Positions 25,743 through 34,862 of a stretch of DNA of 64,000 nucleotides are shown here, piece after piece (within the stretch, counting starts at the first letter, position 1; each line of letters opens with the position of its first letter). The translations under genes and the position numbers were made by a program. Source of the stretch: Neobacillus drentensis (GTDB lineage: Bacteria; Bacillota; Bacilli; Bacillales; Cytobacillaceae); assembly GCF_021560175.1 (NCBI RefSeq), contig NZ_CP091110.1, forward strand, positions 1,912,001 to 1,976,000, read 5' to 3'. The notes beneath the pieces are model-generated. The model was not told the origin of the DNA. It searched no databases and saw nothing but the letters and a program-made list of their open reading frames with translations.

Positions 25743-26687
25743 TTGTTTTTTAAATTTTTACTTCGGCGTATATTATACGTAATTCCAATGCTATTAATAA
25801 CAACGCTCATCGTATATTCTTTTATCCTTTTGATACCAGGCGATCCAGTTTTAACCTTGCTTGGAGAGAATGCAACCCCAGAAAAAGTAGCCCAGTTGCG
25901 CCAGCAACTTGGGCTAGATCATTCGATTATTTCGCAATACTTCGATTGGTTAATAAATGCCTTAAAGGGGGATTTAGGGCGATCTGTATTTACAGGACAA
26001 TACGTACATGAAGCAGTAATTGAACGTTTAGCCGTTACATTTCAACTTGTTGTAGTAGCAATGATTATTTCTGTCTTTGGTGGAATGTTTTTTGCTATTA
26101 CATCTACTTTTTCCCCAAATAGTTGGATCGATTATGTCTCAAGGTTCTTTGGAACACTAGGAACTGCACTACCTAATTTTTGGCTAGCAATGCTGCTTAT
26201 TTTATTTTTCAGTCTACACCTTGGTTGGGTCCCAGCGACAGGTTTTACTAGTATTACTGAGAATCCTGTTGAATTTTTTAAAGGGATATTGTTACCTGCC
26301 ATTTCTCTTGGTGCAGTTGGAACTGCGCAAATTACAAGGCATTTACGGTCATCATTGATGGAAGTAATGAGTGCGGACTATATACGAACAGCTTATTCAA
26401 AGGGAGTTAATCGTTGGCAAGCTATTCTAAAACATGGTATCCAAAACGCTATGCTACCTGTTGTAACGACAATTGGGATTTTATTCGGTCATTTGTTAGG
26501 TGCAACAGTTGTTATCGAGACTGTGTTTGCCATCCCTGGTATAGGACAGCTTGCAGTAAATTCGATATTACAGCATGATTTCACGATGCTACAGGGGGTT
26601 GTCCTGATTATGATTGTCATGGTCATTCTCATTAATTTTATTACTGATATCGTTTATGCGCTTTTAGATCCACGGATCGAGTACTAG
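25743..26687 (+). CDS. ABC transporter permease, DppB-type
   Basis: 314 residues from the TTG at 25743, 8 nt after AAAGGGAG, giving the canonical FFKFLLRRILYVIPML start. An ATG at 25722 directly after the previous stop has only a weak site and would add seven residues. There are six predicted helices, with the LIPGDPV loop after helix 1 and the EAA-type loop YIRTAYSKGVNRWQAILKHG that contacts the ATPases. It pairs with the permease at 26704. Confidence 0.88.
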   Translation: MFFKFLLRRILYVIPMLLITTLIVYSFILLIPGDPVLTLLGENATPEKVAQLRQQLGLDHSIISQYFDWLINALKGDLGRSVFTGQYVHEAVIERLAVTFQLVVVAMIISVFGGMFFAITSTFSPNSWIDYVSRFFGTLGTALPNFWLAMLLILFFSLHLGWVPATGFTSITENPVEFFKGILLPAISLGAVGTAQITRHLRSSLMEVMSADYIRTAYSKGVNRWQAILKHGIQNAMLPVVTTIGILFGHLLGATVVIETVFAIPGIGQLAVNSILQHDFTMLQGVVLIMIVMVILINFITDIVYALLDPRIEY

Positions 26688-26703
26688 TAGAGGGGGTGTG
26701 ACT

Positions 26704-27543
26704 ATGAGTTTTCAAACTATCGTTAAAAGGTTAATGTCCGAAAGGATGGCCTTTATTAGTTTCTTCTTTTTAGTTTTCCTTATAATCATGTCATTAATTG
26801 GGCCTTATATTGTTCCACATGATCCATTAAAGCAGAATTTAACGAAGGTTTTGCTTAGTCCGAATACCGAATACTGGTTAGGTACAGATGAGCTTGGACG
26901 TGATATTTTTAGCAGATTAATAATCGGATCTCAGGCTGCAATCAAAGCTGGTTTGTTCGCTATACTGATTCCACTTTTTATCGGAGTGCCCATTGGAATT
27001 CTTTCAGGATATTTAGGAGGAATTGTTGATGATATTTTCATGAGAATTGTAGATGGAATTATTGCTATTCCTTCCATATTATTGGCACTTGGAATAACAG
27101 GGGCATTAGGCATTAGCTTATGGAACGCCATGATTGCCATTGGAATAGTCTCGATTCCCCAATTTGCAAGACTTGCAAGAGGACAAACATTACAAATCAG
27201 AACAGAGCCCTATGTTGAAGCAGCAAAAATTTCTGGCGCTGGAGCGAGTTGGATTATGATTAAACACATTATTCCGAATATAGCTCCGCCGGTAATAGTT
27301 CAGGCTTCGTTTAATCTAAGCTATGCCATTCTTGTTGAAGCATCTCTTAGTTTCCTTGGCATGGGAGCGCAGTCTCCTCAAATTAGCTGGGGGAATATGA
27401 TACAACAGGCATACAGCATGATTAATATGAAACCTTGGATGATTGTCTACCCAGGTTTTGCAATCATGCTTACTGTACTTGCTGGGAACTTTCTTGGAGA
27501 TGGTCTACGGACAGCACTTGATCCAAAGTATAAAAAGGTCTAA
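26704..27543 (+). CDS. ABC transporter permease, DppC-type
   Basis: 279 residues from the ATG at 26704, 6 nt after AGGGGGT; the GTG at 26698 overlaps that site. N-terminal helix, periplasmic HDPLKQNL...YWLGTDELGRDIFSRLI motif typical of DppC/OppC, then five helices with the EAA loop YVEAAKISGAGASWIMIKHI. It forms the channel with the DppB-type partner. Confidence 0.9.
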   Translation: MSFQTIVKRLMSERMAFISFFFLVFLIIMSLIGPYIVPHDPLKQNLTKVLLSPNTEYWLGTDELGRDIFSRLIIGSQAAIKAGLFAILIPLFIGVPIGILSGYLGGIVDDIFMRIVDGIIAIPSILLALGITGALGISLWNAMIAIGIVSIPQFARLARGQTLQIRTEPYVEAAKISGAGASWIMIKHIIPNIAPPVIVQASFNLSYAILVEASLSFLGMGAQSPQISWGNMIQQAYSMINMKPWMIVYPGFAIMLTVLAGNFLGDGLRTALDPKYKKV

Positions 27544-27560
27544 CAAAGGGGGACAGAAGT

Positions 27561-28583
27561 ATGAAAACACCACCACTTCTAGAAGTAAAGAATTTGAAAA
27601 CTTTCATTCCTATTCCTAAAGGTGAAATCAAGCCGGTTAACGACGTTTCATTTACTATTCAAAAGGGGGAAATTATGGCATTAGTAGGAGAGTCAGGAAG
27701 CGGAAAAAGCGTTACATCTCTCTCTATAATGGGGCTCAATGCTAGTGCAATTCAATATAAAACCGAAAGTACTATTTTATTTAATGGGCAGGATTTATTG
27801 AAATTGAAAGAAAAGGAAATGCGGAAAATACGTGGAAATGACATCGCAATGATCTTCCAAGATCCAATGTTTTCCCTTAATCCAGTCCACCAAATCGGCA
27901 AGCAAATTGTGGAGTCTATTATACTTCATAAAAAAATTAAGTATAAGGAAGCCGAAAAGATAGCATTAGATTTACTAAATAAGGTAGGAATTCCTGATGC
28001 ACAACGTCGATTAAGAAACTATCCACATCAGATGTCAGGTGGGATGAGACAGAGAATCATGATTGCGATGGCACTTGCTTGTAATCCACAACTCCTTATT
28101 GCTGACGAACCAACAACAGCACTTGATGTAACCATTCAGGCACAAATCTTGAATATATTAAAAAATCTTCAACATGAATTTGGTATTTCTATTCTATTAA
28201 TTACTCATGATCTCGGAGTTGTAGCTGAAATAGCAGATCGTGTACTAGTAATGTATTGCGGTAAGATTGTTGAAGAAGGAACAGTCAAAGAAGTGTTTAA
28301 AAATCCACGTCATCCTTATACCAAAGGGTTAATGGATAGTGTTCCTGAATTAACTGGGCCGAGGATAGACGAATTGGAAACCATCCCTGGTGTTGTTCCA
28401 AATCCATTAGATTTACCATCTGGCTGCAATTTTGTAACCCGTTGTTCATTTGCAACAGAAAAGTGCAGACAAGTAGCGCCCGTACATGTGAAGTATTCTA
28501 CAGGAAACAGCGTTTCTTGTTGGAATCCCCTTGTAAAGGAAGGAGTGAGTTTGGATTATGCAACAACCTCTAGTGTCTCTTAG
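27561..28583 (+). CDS. ABC transporter ATPase, DppD-type
   Basis: 340 residues; ATG behind AAAGGGGGA. Walker A GESGSGKS, Q-loop FQDPMFSLNP, signature MSGGMRQR, Walker B LLIADEPTTALD and H-loop ITHDLGVV are all intact. The C-terminal oligopeptide/dipeptide extension carries the cysteine set CNFVTRCSFATEKC typical of DppD/OppD. The 3' end overlaps the next gene by 26 nt, so the two ATPases are translationally coupled. Confidence 0.92.
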   Translation: MKTPPLLEVKNLKTFIPIPKGEIKPVNDVSFTIQKGEIMALVGESGSGKSVTSLSIMGLNASAIQYKTESTILFNGQDLLKLKEKEMRKIRGNDIAMIFQDPMFSLNPVHQIGKQIVESIILHKKIKYKEAEKIALDLLNKVGIPDAQRRLRNYPHQMSGGMRQRIMIAMALACNPQLLIADEPTTALDVTIQAQILNILKNLQHEFGISILLITHDLGVVAEIADRVLVMYCGKIVEEGTVKEVFKNPRHPYTKGLMDSVPELTGPRIDELETIPGVVPNPLDLPSGCNFVTRCSFATEKCRQVAPVHVKYSTGNSVSCWNPLVKEGVSLDYATTSSVS

Positions 28584-29550
28584 AAACATAAAAAAGTACT
28601 TCCCTGTTGGCAGCGGACTATTCGGAAAAAAAGATCAAGTTGTAAAAGCCGTAGATGGTATTAGTCTTGATATCTTTCCTGGTGAGACCATTGGACTGGT
28701 CGGGGAATCTGGTTGTGGAAAATCAACGACTGGAAGAATGGTTGTTGGATTAGGCCAACCGTCCAGCGGTGAAATCCTATTTGAAGGAAAAAGATTAAGT
28801 GATTTCAAAAACAAAAAGGAATTAGGAAAAAATCTACAAATGATTTTTCAAGATCCCTATTCGTCATTGAATCCAAGAATGACAGTAGCCAATATTATTG
28901 CTGAACCGCTTTTTCTGCATAAAATTGGCTCAAAAAAAGAAATTAAGAAAAGGGTGGATGAATTACTCGAAAGAGTTGGGCTCGCTTCCTACCATGGCAC
29001 TCGGTACCCCATTGAATTCTCCGGCGGACAAAGACAAAGAATTGGGATTGCACGTGCGCTTGCTTTAAGGCCAAAACTCATTGTTTGTGATGAGCCGGTT
29101 TCAGCCTTGGATGTGTCCATTCAAGCCCAAATCTTAAATCTATTAAAAGAAATTCAACAAGATTTTGGATTATCTTATATTTTTATTGCTCATGGAATCC
29201 AAGCTGTTAAACATATTAGTGATAAAATTGCTGTGATGTATCTCGGAAGAATTATTGAATTTGCCAAGACAGAGGAATTATTTGAATCTCCACATCATCC
29301 CTATACTAAAGCACTGTTCTCGGCTGTACCTCAAACTAATCCAGAAATGAGAGAAAGAGAACGAATTATCTTACAGGGGGATTTGCCGAGTCCTTCAAAC
29401 CCTCCACAAGGCTGCCATTTTCATACTCGTTGTCCAGTGGCGATGGAAAAATGCAAAAGTATTGAGCCTGCTTTATTACAAACGTCCATTAACAGTTTGA
29501 CAGCTTGTTTATTATTTCAAGAACCAAAAAAGGAGCAGATCGCAACTTAA
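28558..29550 (+). CDS. ABC transporter ATPase, DppF-type
   Basis: 330 residues; ATG at 28558 behind AAGGAGTGAG, inside the end of the DppD-type gene. Walker A GESGCGKS, FQDPYSSLNPRMTV, signature FSGGQRQR and Walker B LIVCDEPVSALD are present. The H-loop reads IAHGIQAV, not the usual HDLSVV: the switch histidine is kept but the following Asp is Gly. The C-terminal extension with CHFHTRCPVAMEKC is present. It heterodimerises with the ATPase at 27561. Confidence 0.92.
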   Translation: MQQPLVSLRNIKKYFPVGSGLFGKKDQVVKAVDGISLDIFPGETIGLVGESGCGKSTTGRMVVGLGQPSSGEILFEGKRLSDFKNKKELGKNLQMIFQDPYSSLNPRMTVANIIAEPLFLHKIGSKKEIKKRVDELLERVGLASYHGTRYPIEFSGGQRQRIGIARALALRPKLIVCDEPVSALDVSIQAQILNLLKEIQQDFGLSYIFIAHGIQAVKHISDKIAVMYLGRIIEFAKTEELFESPHHPYTKALFSAVPQTNPEMRERERIILQGDLPSPSNPPQGCHFHTRCPVAMEKCKSIEPALLQTSINSLTACLLFQEPKKEQIAT

Positions 29551-29659
29551 TAATTCTGAATTAAGATTTTCATATACTCCCTTAGATATTGATGAGTTTT
29601 GAAAGCAGGGAGGATTTTTTATTTGGAAAACTATCTTGAGAAATATTGGGGGCTTATAT

Positions 29660-31006
29660 TTGTCATCATTGAGCTTTGATATTATTAATGCCATTCGCCA
29701 AAGACAAAAACGGGGTTTGCCAGAGAAAGTCCGTAAAAAGGTAATACTTCATATTTCTGATACTATAGGAATCTCATTGGCGGCTCATAAAGGAGCACCT
29801 ATAGCTTTACAATCGATATCTGGGATATCTTTGGGAGTACAAGGTGGTGATGGCCGAGTAATTGGAAGTGGTTATCAATTACCTCCTGCCTATGCAGCAT
29901 TTTCCAATACTGCTTTGGCACATGCACTAGATTTTGACGATATAAATGATTTAGCGAGAATACATCCTACTCCAATTATTTTAGCTTCTGCATTAGCTGC
30001 TGCTGACATTGAAGATTCTAGATTTACGGATCTTGTCACTGCGGTAGGACTAGGAAATGAGTTGATTTGCCGGCTTGGATATGCAATTGAACCTAGAGGT
30101 ATAGGCGTTGATTCCAAATGGTTTTTAAGTCAACTTTTTGGTTATCTTGGTGCTGCAATCACTGCCGGTCTTGTTCTGGGGTTAGATGATTCTAAATTAG
30201 TCCATGCCCTAGGTCTAGCTTACATGCAATTAGCTGGTGGAAAAGAGCCAGGAGTTGGTGTAGGTTCTCAAGCTAGGTCGATCTATCCTGCCTTTGCATC
30301 TATGGGAGGTGTTCAAGCAGCATTTTTGGCTCGAGAGGGAGTATCGGCTCCATCGAGTAGTTTGGATGGTAAAACAGGTCTTTTTAGAAACTATTTTGGG
30401 AAAAATCTTAGCGAAGGTCAACGAAAAATATTATTAGATACTGAAACGTGGGCATTTTCAGATACATCAATAAAACTTTTCCCTAGCTGTCGTTATTCAC
30501 ACCCTTACATAAAATCGGCGCTAGACCTTCGTAATGAAGTAAAACACAATCAAATCGAAAACCTTGTAATCGGAGTAAATGAAACGGCAAGTATGTTATG
30601 TCATCCAATGCCGGAGCGTTGCCATCCCCAAACATTACAAGATGCTAAATTTAGTATCCCTTTTATGGTTGCGTTTGCATTTGTGCATGGAAATGTCAAT
30701 TTGAATAATCTTACAGATAAGGCTCTTATGGATTTTCAAGTATTAGAATTGTCAAAAATTGTAAGGGTTGAACAGACACAACCTAATACGCTTGGGCTTC
30801 CTCAAGGTGATATTAAGGTAATAACTGCTGAAGGAACCAAAAGACAAATAGAACGTTGCCTTCCTATAGTGACTTTTGATGAGGTTAAGAATAAATTTAT
30901 TGATTGTTGTTTATTTGCAAACATAGATGCTCCAGAAGAAGTATGGAAAACGATAAGTAATAACCTTGATTATGACTTATTAAATAAATTACCTCTAATT
31001 CACTAA
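29660..31006 (+). CDS. MmgE/PrpD-family protein
   Basis: 448 residues from the TTG at 29660, 7 nt after GGGGG; a TTG at 29636 is in frame but has no site, and a good GGGAGG near 29608 serves a TTG at 29623 that is out of frame and reaches a stop after 18 codons. HISDTIGISLAAHKG, AFSNTALAHALDFDDIND and the lid-region sequences match the MmgE/PrpD fold, which includes 2-methylcitrate dehydratase, iminodisuccinate epimerase and cis-aconitate decarboxylase. The substrate should be a di- or tricarboxylate. It is the last gene of the ABC transporter unit and precedes the isocitrate lyase-family gene. Confidence 0.82.
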   Translation: MSSLSFDIINAIRQRQKRGLPEKVRKKVILHISDTIGISLAAHKGAPIALQSISGISLGVQGGDGRVIGSGYQLPPAYAAFSNTALAHALDFDDINDLARIHPTPIILASALAAADIEDSRFTDLVTAVGLGNELICRLGYAIEPRGIGVDSKWFLSQLFGYLGAAITAGLVLGLDDSKLVHALGLAYMQLAGGKEPGVGVGSQARSIYPAFASMGGVQAAFLAREGVSAPSSSLDGKTGLFRNYFGKNLSEGQRKILLDTETWAFSDTSIKLFPSCRYSHPYIKSALDLRNEVKHNQIENLVIGVNETASMLCHPMPERCHPQTLQDAKFSIPFMVAFAFVHGNVNLNNLTDKALMDFQVLELSKIVRVEQTQPNTLGLPQGDIKVITAEGTKRQIERCLPIVTFDEVKNKFIDCCLFANIDAPEEVWKTISNNLDYDLLNKLPLIH

Positions 31007-31113
31007 AAATTTTTGAAATTAATAAATAAGAAACACTTTATCTCTTTTTAATGATTTTTCACCATTTCAAAAACTATTAAAGTAATTTTATAAAGAAAAA
31101 CTAGTAAAAATTA

Positions 31114-31181
31114 TTGGAAAATTGCCAAAAGTCGAATGGTTTTTACCTTTGTAATTAATGTTTTAATTTTCTAAAATTTAA
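31114..31181 (+). promoter_or_regulatory. Conserved 68 bp regulatory block before lyase operon
   Basis: It aligns end to end with 15671-15737: TTGGAAAATTG, GTCGAATGGTTTTTACC, AATTAATG and AATTTTCTAAAATTTAA are in the same order. This copy also contains TTGG-AAAATTG-CCAA, a dyad. It lies 33 nt before the ATG at 31214. It is probably the binding region of a shared regulator, perhaps the V4R/PucR protein. Confidence 0.6.
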
Positions 31182-31213
31182 ATGTATATAAATAAAAAAA
31201 GGAGATCCAATAA

Positions 31214-32101
31214 ATGAATAAAACTAAAGATTTCCAGGAACTTTTGAAACAACAAGAATCATTTATCCTGCCAGGAGCTTATGATTCGATGTCTGCTAGA
31301 TTAATAGAAGAAATCGGATTTAAAGCAATTTACGCGACAGGGGCTGGAATATCTAATGCCCAATTAGGCTGGGCAGATGTCGGGCTGACTTCTTTAAAAG
31401 AAGTAGTTGATATCGTAGCTCGGATGGCTGATGTGACAACAGTTCCGATTGTTGTGGATGCTGATACAGGGTTTGGTAATGCCATTAATGTTATGCGGAC
31501 AGTTCGTGAGTTTGAGCGTGCTGGGGTTGCGGCCATTCAAATGGAAGACCAGGTGTCGCCGAAAAAATGCGGTCATTTCAATGGGAAGGATGTTATTTCA
31601 AAAGGTGAAATGATTGGAAAAATCAAAGCAGCCTTGGATACAAGGCAAGATGAAAACCTGGCGATTATTGCCCGCACGGATGCATTAGCTGTAAATGGAA
31701 TGGAGGATGCTTTGGACCGGGCACATGCTTATGCGGAGGCTGGCGCCGATATTATTTTTGTGGAAGCGCCTACAACGATCGAACAACTTAGGCAAATAAC
31801 CAGTTCTTTAACAGGTATCCCCCAGATCATTAATCTAGTAGAGGGCGGTAAAACCCCGCTGGTTTCTTTAAAAGAAGCGGAAGAGATTGGTTTTAAAATC
31901 ATGCTTTGTGCGAATACCGTTCTTCGTTCAGCGATTAAAGGTATCACGGAGTCACTAAAAATCTTAAAAGCAGAAGGTTCACAAGAGAATGTTAACGACT
32001 TGATCTGTACATGGGAAGAGCGCCAATCCCTCTTTAAACTTAATCAGATTAAAGAATGGGAAAACAAGTATGCAGAAAATCAGTCATTAATTAATAAGTA
32101 A
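31214..32101 (+). CDS. Isocitrate lyase/PEP mutase-family lyase
   Basis: 295 residues; ATG behind AAAGGAG. ILPGAYDSMSARLIEEIGF begins the TIM barrel, VVDADTGFGN holds Mg ligands, and QMEDQVSPKKCGHFNGK carries the catalytic KKCGH loop found in 2-methylisocitrate lyase and 2,3-dimethylmalate lyase. The cysteine argues for C-C lyase activity rather than phosphonate mutase. Expected reaction: cleavage of a substituted malate/isocitrate-like acid to pyruvate or glyoxylate plus a second acid. It follows an MmgE/PrpD gene in another unit and precedes a FAD dehydrogenase, consistent with a diacid-processing branch. Confidence 0.85.
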   Translation: MNKTKDFQELLKQQESFILPGAYDSMSARLIEEIGFKAIYATGAGISNAQLGWADVGLTSLKEVVDIVARMADVTTVPIVVDADTGFGNAINVMRTVREFERAGVAAIQMEDQVSPKKCGHFNGKDVISKGEMIGKIKAALDTRQDENLAIIARTDALAVNGMEDALDRAHAYAEAGADIIFVEAPTTIEQLRQITSSLTGIPQIINLVEGGKTPLVSLKEAEEIGFKIMLCANTVLRSAIKGITESLKILKAEGSQENVNDLICTWEERQSLFKLNQIKEWENKYAENQSLINK

Positions 32102-32127
32102 AAACTCATTTAGAGGAGGAAGCTGAA

Positions 32128-33549
32128 GTGGTGAGAGAAGTAGATTATGACATTGTAGTAATTGGATGTGGAGTGGCTGGTACCTCAGCAGCTTTAGCTG
32201 CCGCAGAAACGGCAAAGAAAACCAATAAAAACTTAAAAATCGCCATCCTGGAACGAGCTGATTATGATCATAGGGGGGGAAACTCCCGTTGGACTGCCTC
32301 TTATATGCGGATGAAAAACCTTGATGAAGTCGCTGACAACTTCGTAGAAGATATGCTGGCTTTTTCAGACAACTATTCCGATCGAGAGTACATAGAAACT
32401 CTCGCTGAGAACGCCGGCAGCACATTACGGTGGGTAGAGGAAAAAGGCGTTGAGTTCGACTACCTGCCAACGATGTTTTTAACTGCATCGAAGCCGCGTT
32501 TATTGCCAGTGGGCGGCGGTCGGGCGATTATTGACACATTAGCGCGCCGTGCAGGTGGACTGGGTGTTGAGATTATTTATGAAGCGGCTGCTTGGAAATT
32601 ACTTTTAGATGAAGAAGGTAGCGTCAATGGGTTAATGATCCGTGTAAAAGGCGGAACATCCCTCGAATTAACTGTCGGAGCAGTTGTATTAGCTTCCGGT
32701 GGATTCCAGGGAAATCAAGAGATGATGGCCCAATATGTTGGCAGAGATGCCCATAAGATTCGGACAGTTGCCGATGGCGGCTTATTCAACAAAGGGGAAG
32801 GCATTCGGATGGCAATGTCCATCGGGGCAAAAACAGCTGGCCAGTTTGATTCGTTCCATGCTGAACCGGTCGACCCAAGAAGCAAGCGGGAAGAAGCGGC
32901 TGTTATGACCTATCCTTACTTCATTTTGGTTGATCAAAATGGAAACCGTTTTGTCGATGAGGGAAAAACAACTGTTGACGAGCAATATGAGGAAGTAGCC
33001 CGGAAAATCTTCCATGATCTTCCTGGTCATATTGCCTATATGATCGGCGATCAAAAAATGTATGATATTCCAAATTATGAGCGCGCAGTAGAAACGGATA
33101 AACCTGCTATAGTTGCTGACACGCTTGAAGAATTAGCCGAGAAGTTAGGCTTGCCGGTTGAACAATTAACGGCTACCGTGGAATCCTATAACGCCGCTAT
33201 TCAACCGGGTGAATTTCACTGGGATAAAAAAGATGGCAAACAAGCGGTCGGAATAACCCCGCCAAAGTCTAATTGGGCAATCCCTATTGATCAGGCACCT
33301 TATATAGCCTATCCAATTGTCTGCTCAAATGTTTTCACAAATGGCGGGTTAGCTACCGATACGAATGGCAGAGTTCTATCACAGGATCACGATGCCATTC
33401 CTGGTTTATATGCGGTGGGTGAAACGGCAGGGCTGTATTACGGAAAGTATCCAGGCGGAACATCGGTACTAAGAGGACTTGTATTTGGACGCAAGGCCGG
33501 AGAACATGCCGTATCCTATGTGTGTCAGTCAAAGAAACTCGAGCTTTAA
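32128..33549 (+). CDS. FAD-dependent TcuA/fumarate reductase-type dehydrogenase
   Basis: 473 residues; GTG at 32128 with GAGGAGG 8 nt upstream (an adjacent GTG at 32131 is equally possible). IVVIGCGVAGTSAALAAAE is the FAD Rossmann site, RGGNSRWTASYMRM resembles the TcuA substrate region, VVLASGGFQGN and GLYAVGETAGLYYGKYPGG complete the flavin site. It is distinct from the copies at 17675 and 36179. Likely a dehydrogenase on a saturated carboxylic acid or ketone, passing electrons to a quinone or to ETF. It is in one unit with the lyase (31214) and SDR (33605). Confidence 0.82.
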   Translation: MVREVDYDIVVIGCGVAGTSAALAAAETAKKTNKNLKIAILERADYDHRGGNSRWTASYMRMKNLDEVADNFVEDMLAFSDNYSDREYIETLAENAGSTLRWVEEKGVEFDYLPTMFLTASKPRLLPVGGGRAIIDTLARRAGGLGVEIIYEAAAWKLLLDEEGSVNGLMIRVKGGTSLELTVGAVVLASGGFQGNQEMMAQYVGRDAHKIRTVADGGLFNKGEGIRMAMSIGAKTAGQFDSFHAEPVDPRSKREEAAVMTYPYFILVDQNGNRFVDEGKTTVDEQYEEVARKIFHDLPGHIAYMIGDQKMYDIPNYERAVETDKPAIVADTLEELAEKLGLPVEQLTATVESYNAAIQPGEFHWDKKDGKQAVGITPPKSNWAIPIDQAPYIAYPIVCSNVFTNGGLATDTNGRVLSQDHDAIPGLYAVGETAGLYYGKYPGGTSVLRGLVFGRKAGEHAVSYVCQSKKLEL

Positions 33550-33604
33550 GCAAAATTAGATAAAAAGCCATTATGTTACGTTATTTAAGGAAAGGATGAT
33601 TTTC

Positions 33605-34333
33605 TTGGAATTAAAAGGAAAGGTAGCCTTTGTGACTGGCGGCGGCCGGGGAATTGGCAGGGAAACCTGTATACTTTTAGCCAAACAAGGTGCCAAAATA
33701 GCTGTTTTTTCAAATAACGAAGCAGAAAGCAAAGAAACGGCTGCTTATATTAAGGATGAATTAAAAGGGGAAGCCATCTTCATCGTCGGAGATGTTCGTT
33801 CCGAATTCAATGTCTATAAAGCAGTCCAAGAAACAGAAGAAAAACTCGGCTCCGTTGACATTTTAGTAAATAATGCTGGTGTAATGAGTTTAAAACCGTT
33901 TCTAGAAACAAGCGTGGAAGAATGGGACTTTTTACAAGAAGTCAATGTAAAAGGAAGCTTTTTATGTTCTCGGGCAATCGTGCCGAAAATGATTGAAAAA
34001 AAGCAAGGCGTAATTATTAATCTTTCATCTATTTGGGGAACGAAAGGTGGTCCCGATCGAAGTGCCTATATTACCTCAAAATATGCGGTCATCGGTTTCT
34101 CCAAAGCATTGGGTGAAGAATTAAAGCCACACAAAATTAGGGTAAATGCTGTCTGCCCAGGTCCTGTCGACACAAAGATGATGGAAGATTTAGCACCTGA
34201 TGTAAATAAAGACAATTGGCTGCGACCAATAGATATCGCCAATGTCATTGTCGATTTATGTTTACCTAAATCGACAGCAATTACTGCAACCGCAGTGGAG
34301 GCTTTTGGCTATGGCCGGCCTGTAAATGTATAA
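33605..34333 (+). CDS. Short-chain dehydrogenase/reductase (FabG-like)
   Basis: 242 residues from the TTG at 33605 (LELKGKVAFVTGGGRGIG), 8 nt from AAAGGATG; the ATG at 33596 sits inside that site. TGGGRGIG is the NAD(P) motif, NNAG the structural motif, and S-Y-K catalysis is given by LSSIWG, YITSKYAV. PGPVDT follows the catalytic region. It would interconvert a hydroxy and an oxo intermediate. It lies in the lyase/FAD dehydrogenase operon. Confidence 0.88.
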   Translation: MELKGKVAFVTGGGRGIGRETCILLAKQGAKIAVFSNNEAESKETAAYIKDELKGEAIFIVGDVRSEFNVYKAVQETEEKLGSVDILVNNAGVMSLKPFLETSVEEWDFLQEVNVKGSFLCSRAIVPKMIEKKQGVIINLSSIWGTKGGPDRSAYITSKYAVIGFSKALGEELKPHKIRVNAVCPGPVDTKMMEDLAPDVNKDNWLRPIDIANVIVDLCLPKSTAITATAVEAFGYGRPVNV

Positions 34334-34362
34334 AACTTGAGAATTTGAAGGGAGTAAGAGAG

Positions 34363-34800
34363 ATGGAAAACTTAAAAACGACGGTGGAAACAAAAAATAT
34401 AAGTCTAGCACTTGCAAATAAAATGATGGAGGCAGCATTAGAGAAGGCGGCAGAGCTGGGGATTCCATTTAGCATTGCGATTGTAGATCGACCTGGAAAT
34501 TTAAAGGCTTTTACAGCTGTTGACGGAGCACCTGTATTAAGTATAGAAATTGCTCAGAATAAAGCATTTTCTGCAGCTGCCTACAATAGGCCAACCCATG
34601 AATGGTATGACAAAATCAAAAATGATCCTCCATTATTGCATGGCATTGTTCACACGGAAAGATTAGTGATTTTTGGAGGCGGTTTCCCGATTAAATTCAA
34701 GGGGGAACTGATTGGCGGAATTGGTGTGAGCGGGGGACATTATACCCAGGATATGCAGGTCTGTGAAGCAGCGTTAGAAGTGATTAAAGAATACGAATAA
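34363..34800 (+). CDS. GlcG/HbpS-family protein
   Basis: 145 residues from the ATG at 34363, 8 nt after AAGGGAG. ALANKMMEAALEKAAELGIPFSIAIVD and the glycine-rich end LVIFGGGFPIKFKGELIGGIGVSGG define the GlcG/HbpS (former DUF336) family, small proteins often found in catabolic operons; some bind heme, and the function in such operons is unclear. It is cotranscribed after the SDR gene; a hairpin follows at 34815. Confidence 0.83.
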   Translation: MENLKTTVETKNISLALANKMMEAALEKAAELGIPFSIAIVDRPGNLKAFTAVDGAPVLSIEIAQNKAFSAAAYNRPTHEWYDKIKNDPPLLHGIVHTERLVIFGGGFPIKFKGELIGGIGVSGGHYTQDMQVCEAALEVIKEYE

Positions 34801-34814
34801 AAAGGCATATAAGC

Positions 34815-34842
34815 CCGGCTTGTGTTGAACAGCACAGGCCGG
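34815..34842 (+). terminator. Hairpin after GlcG-like gene
   Basis: CCGGCTTGTG (34815-34824) pairs with CACAGGCCGG (34833-34842), one G-T pair, 8 nt loop, no real T-run. Partial terminator or stability hairpin. Confidence 0.5.
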
Positions 34843-34862
34843 ATTTAGAATAAAAGGGTGGG

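Noticed and set aside
14100..31181. Sigma-54 (-24/-12) promoters for the V4R/PucR-controlled units
   Set aside because: No TGGCAC-N5-TTGCA element was found in the upstream regions, and the regulator lacks an AAA+ domain.
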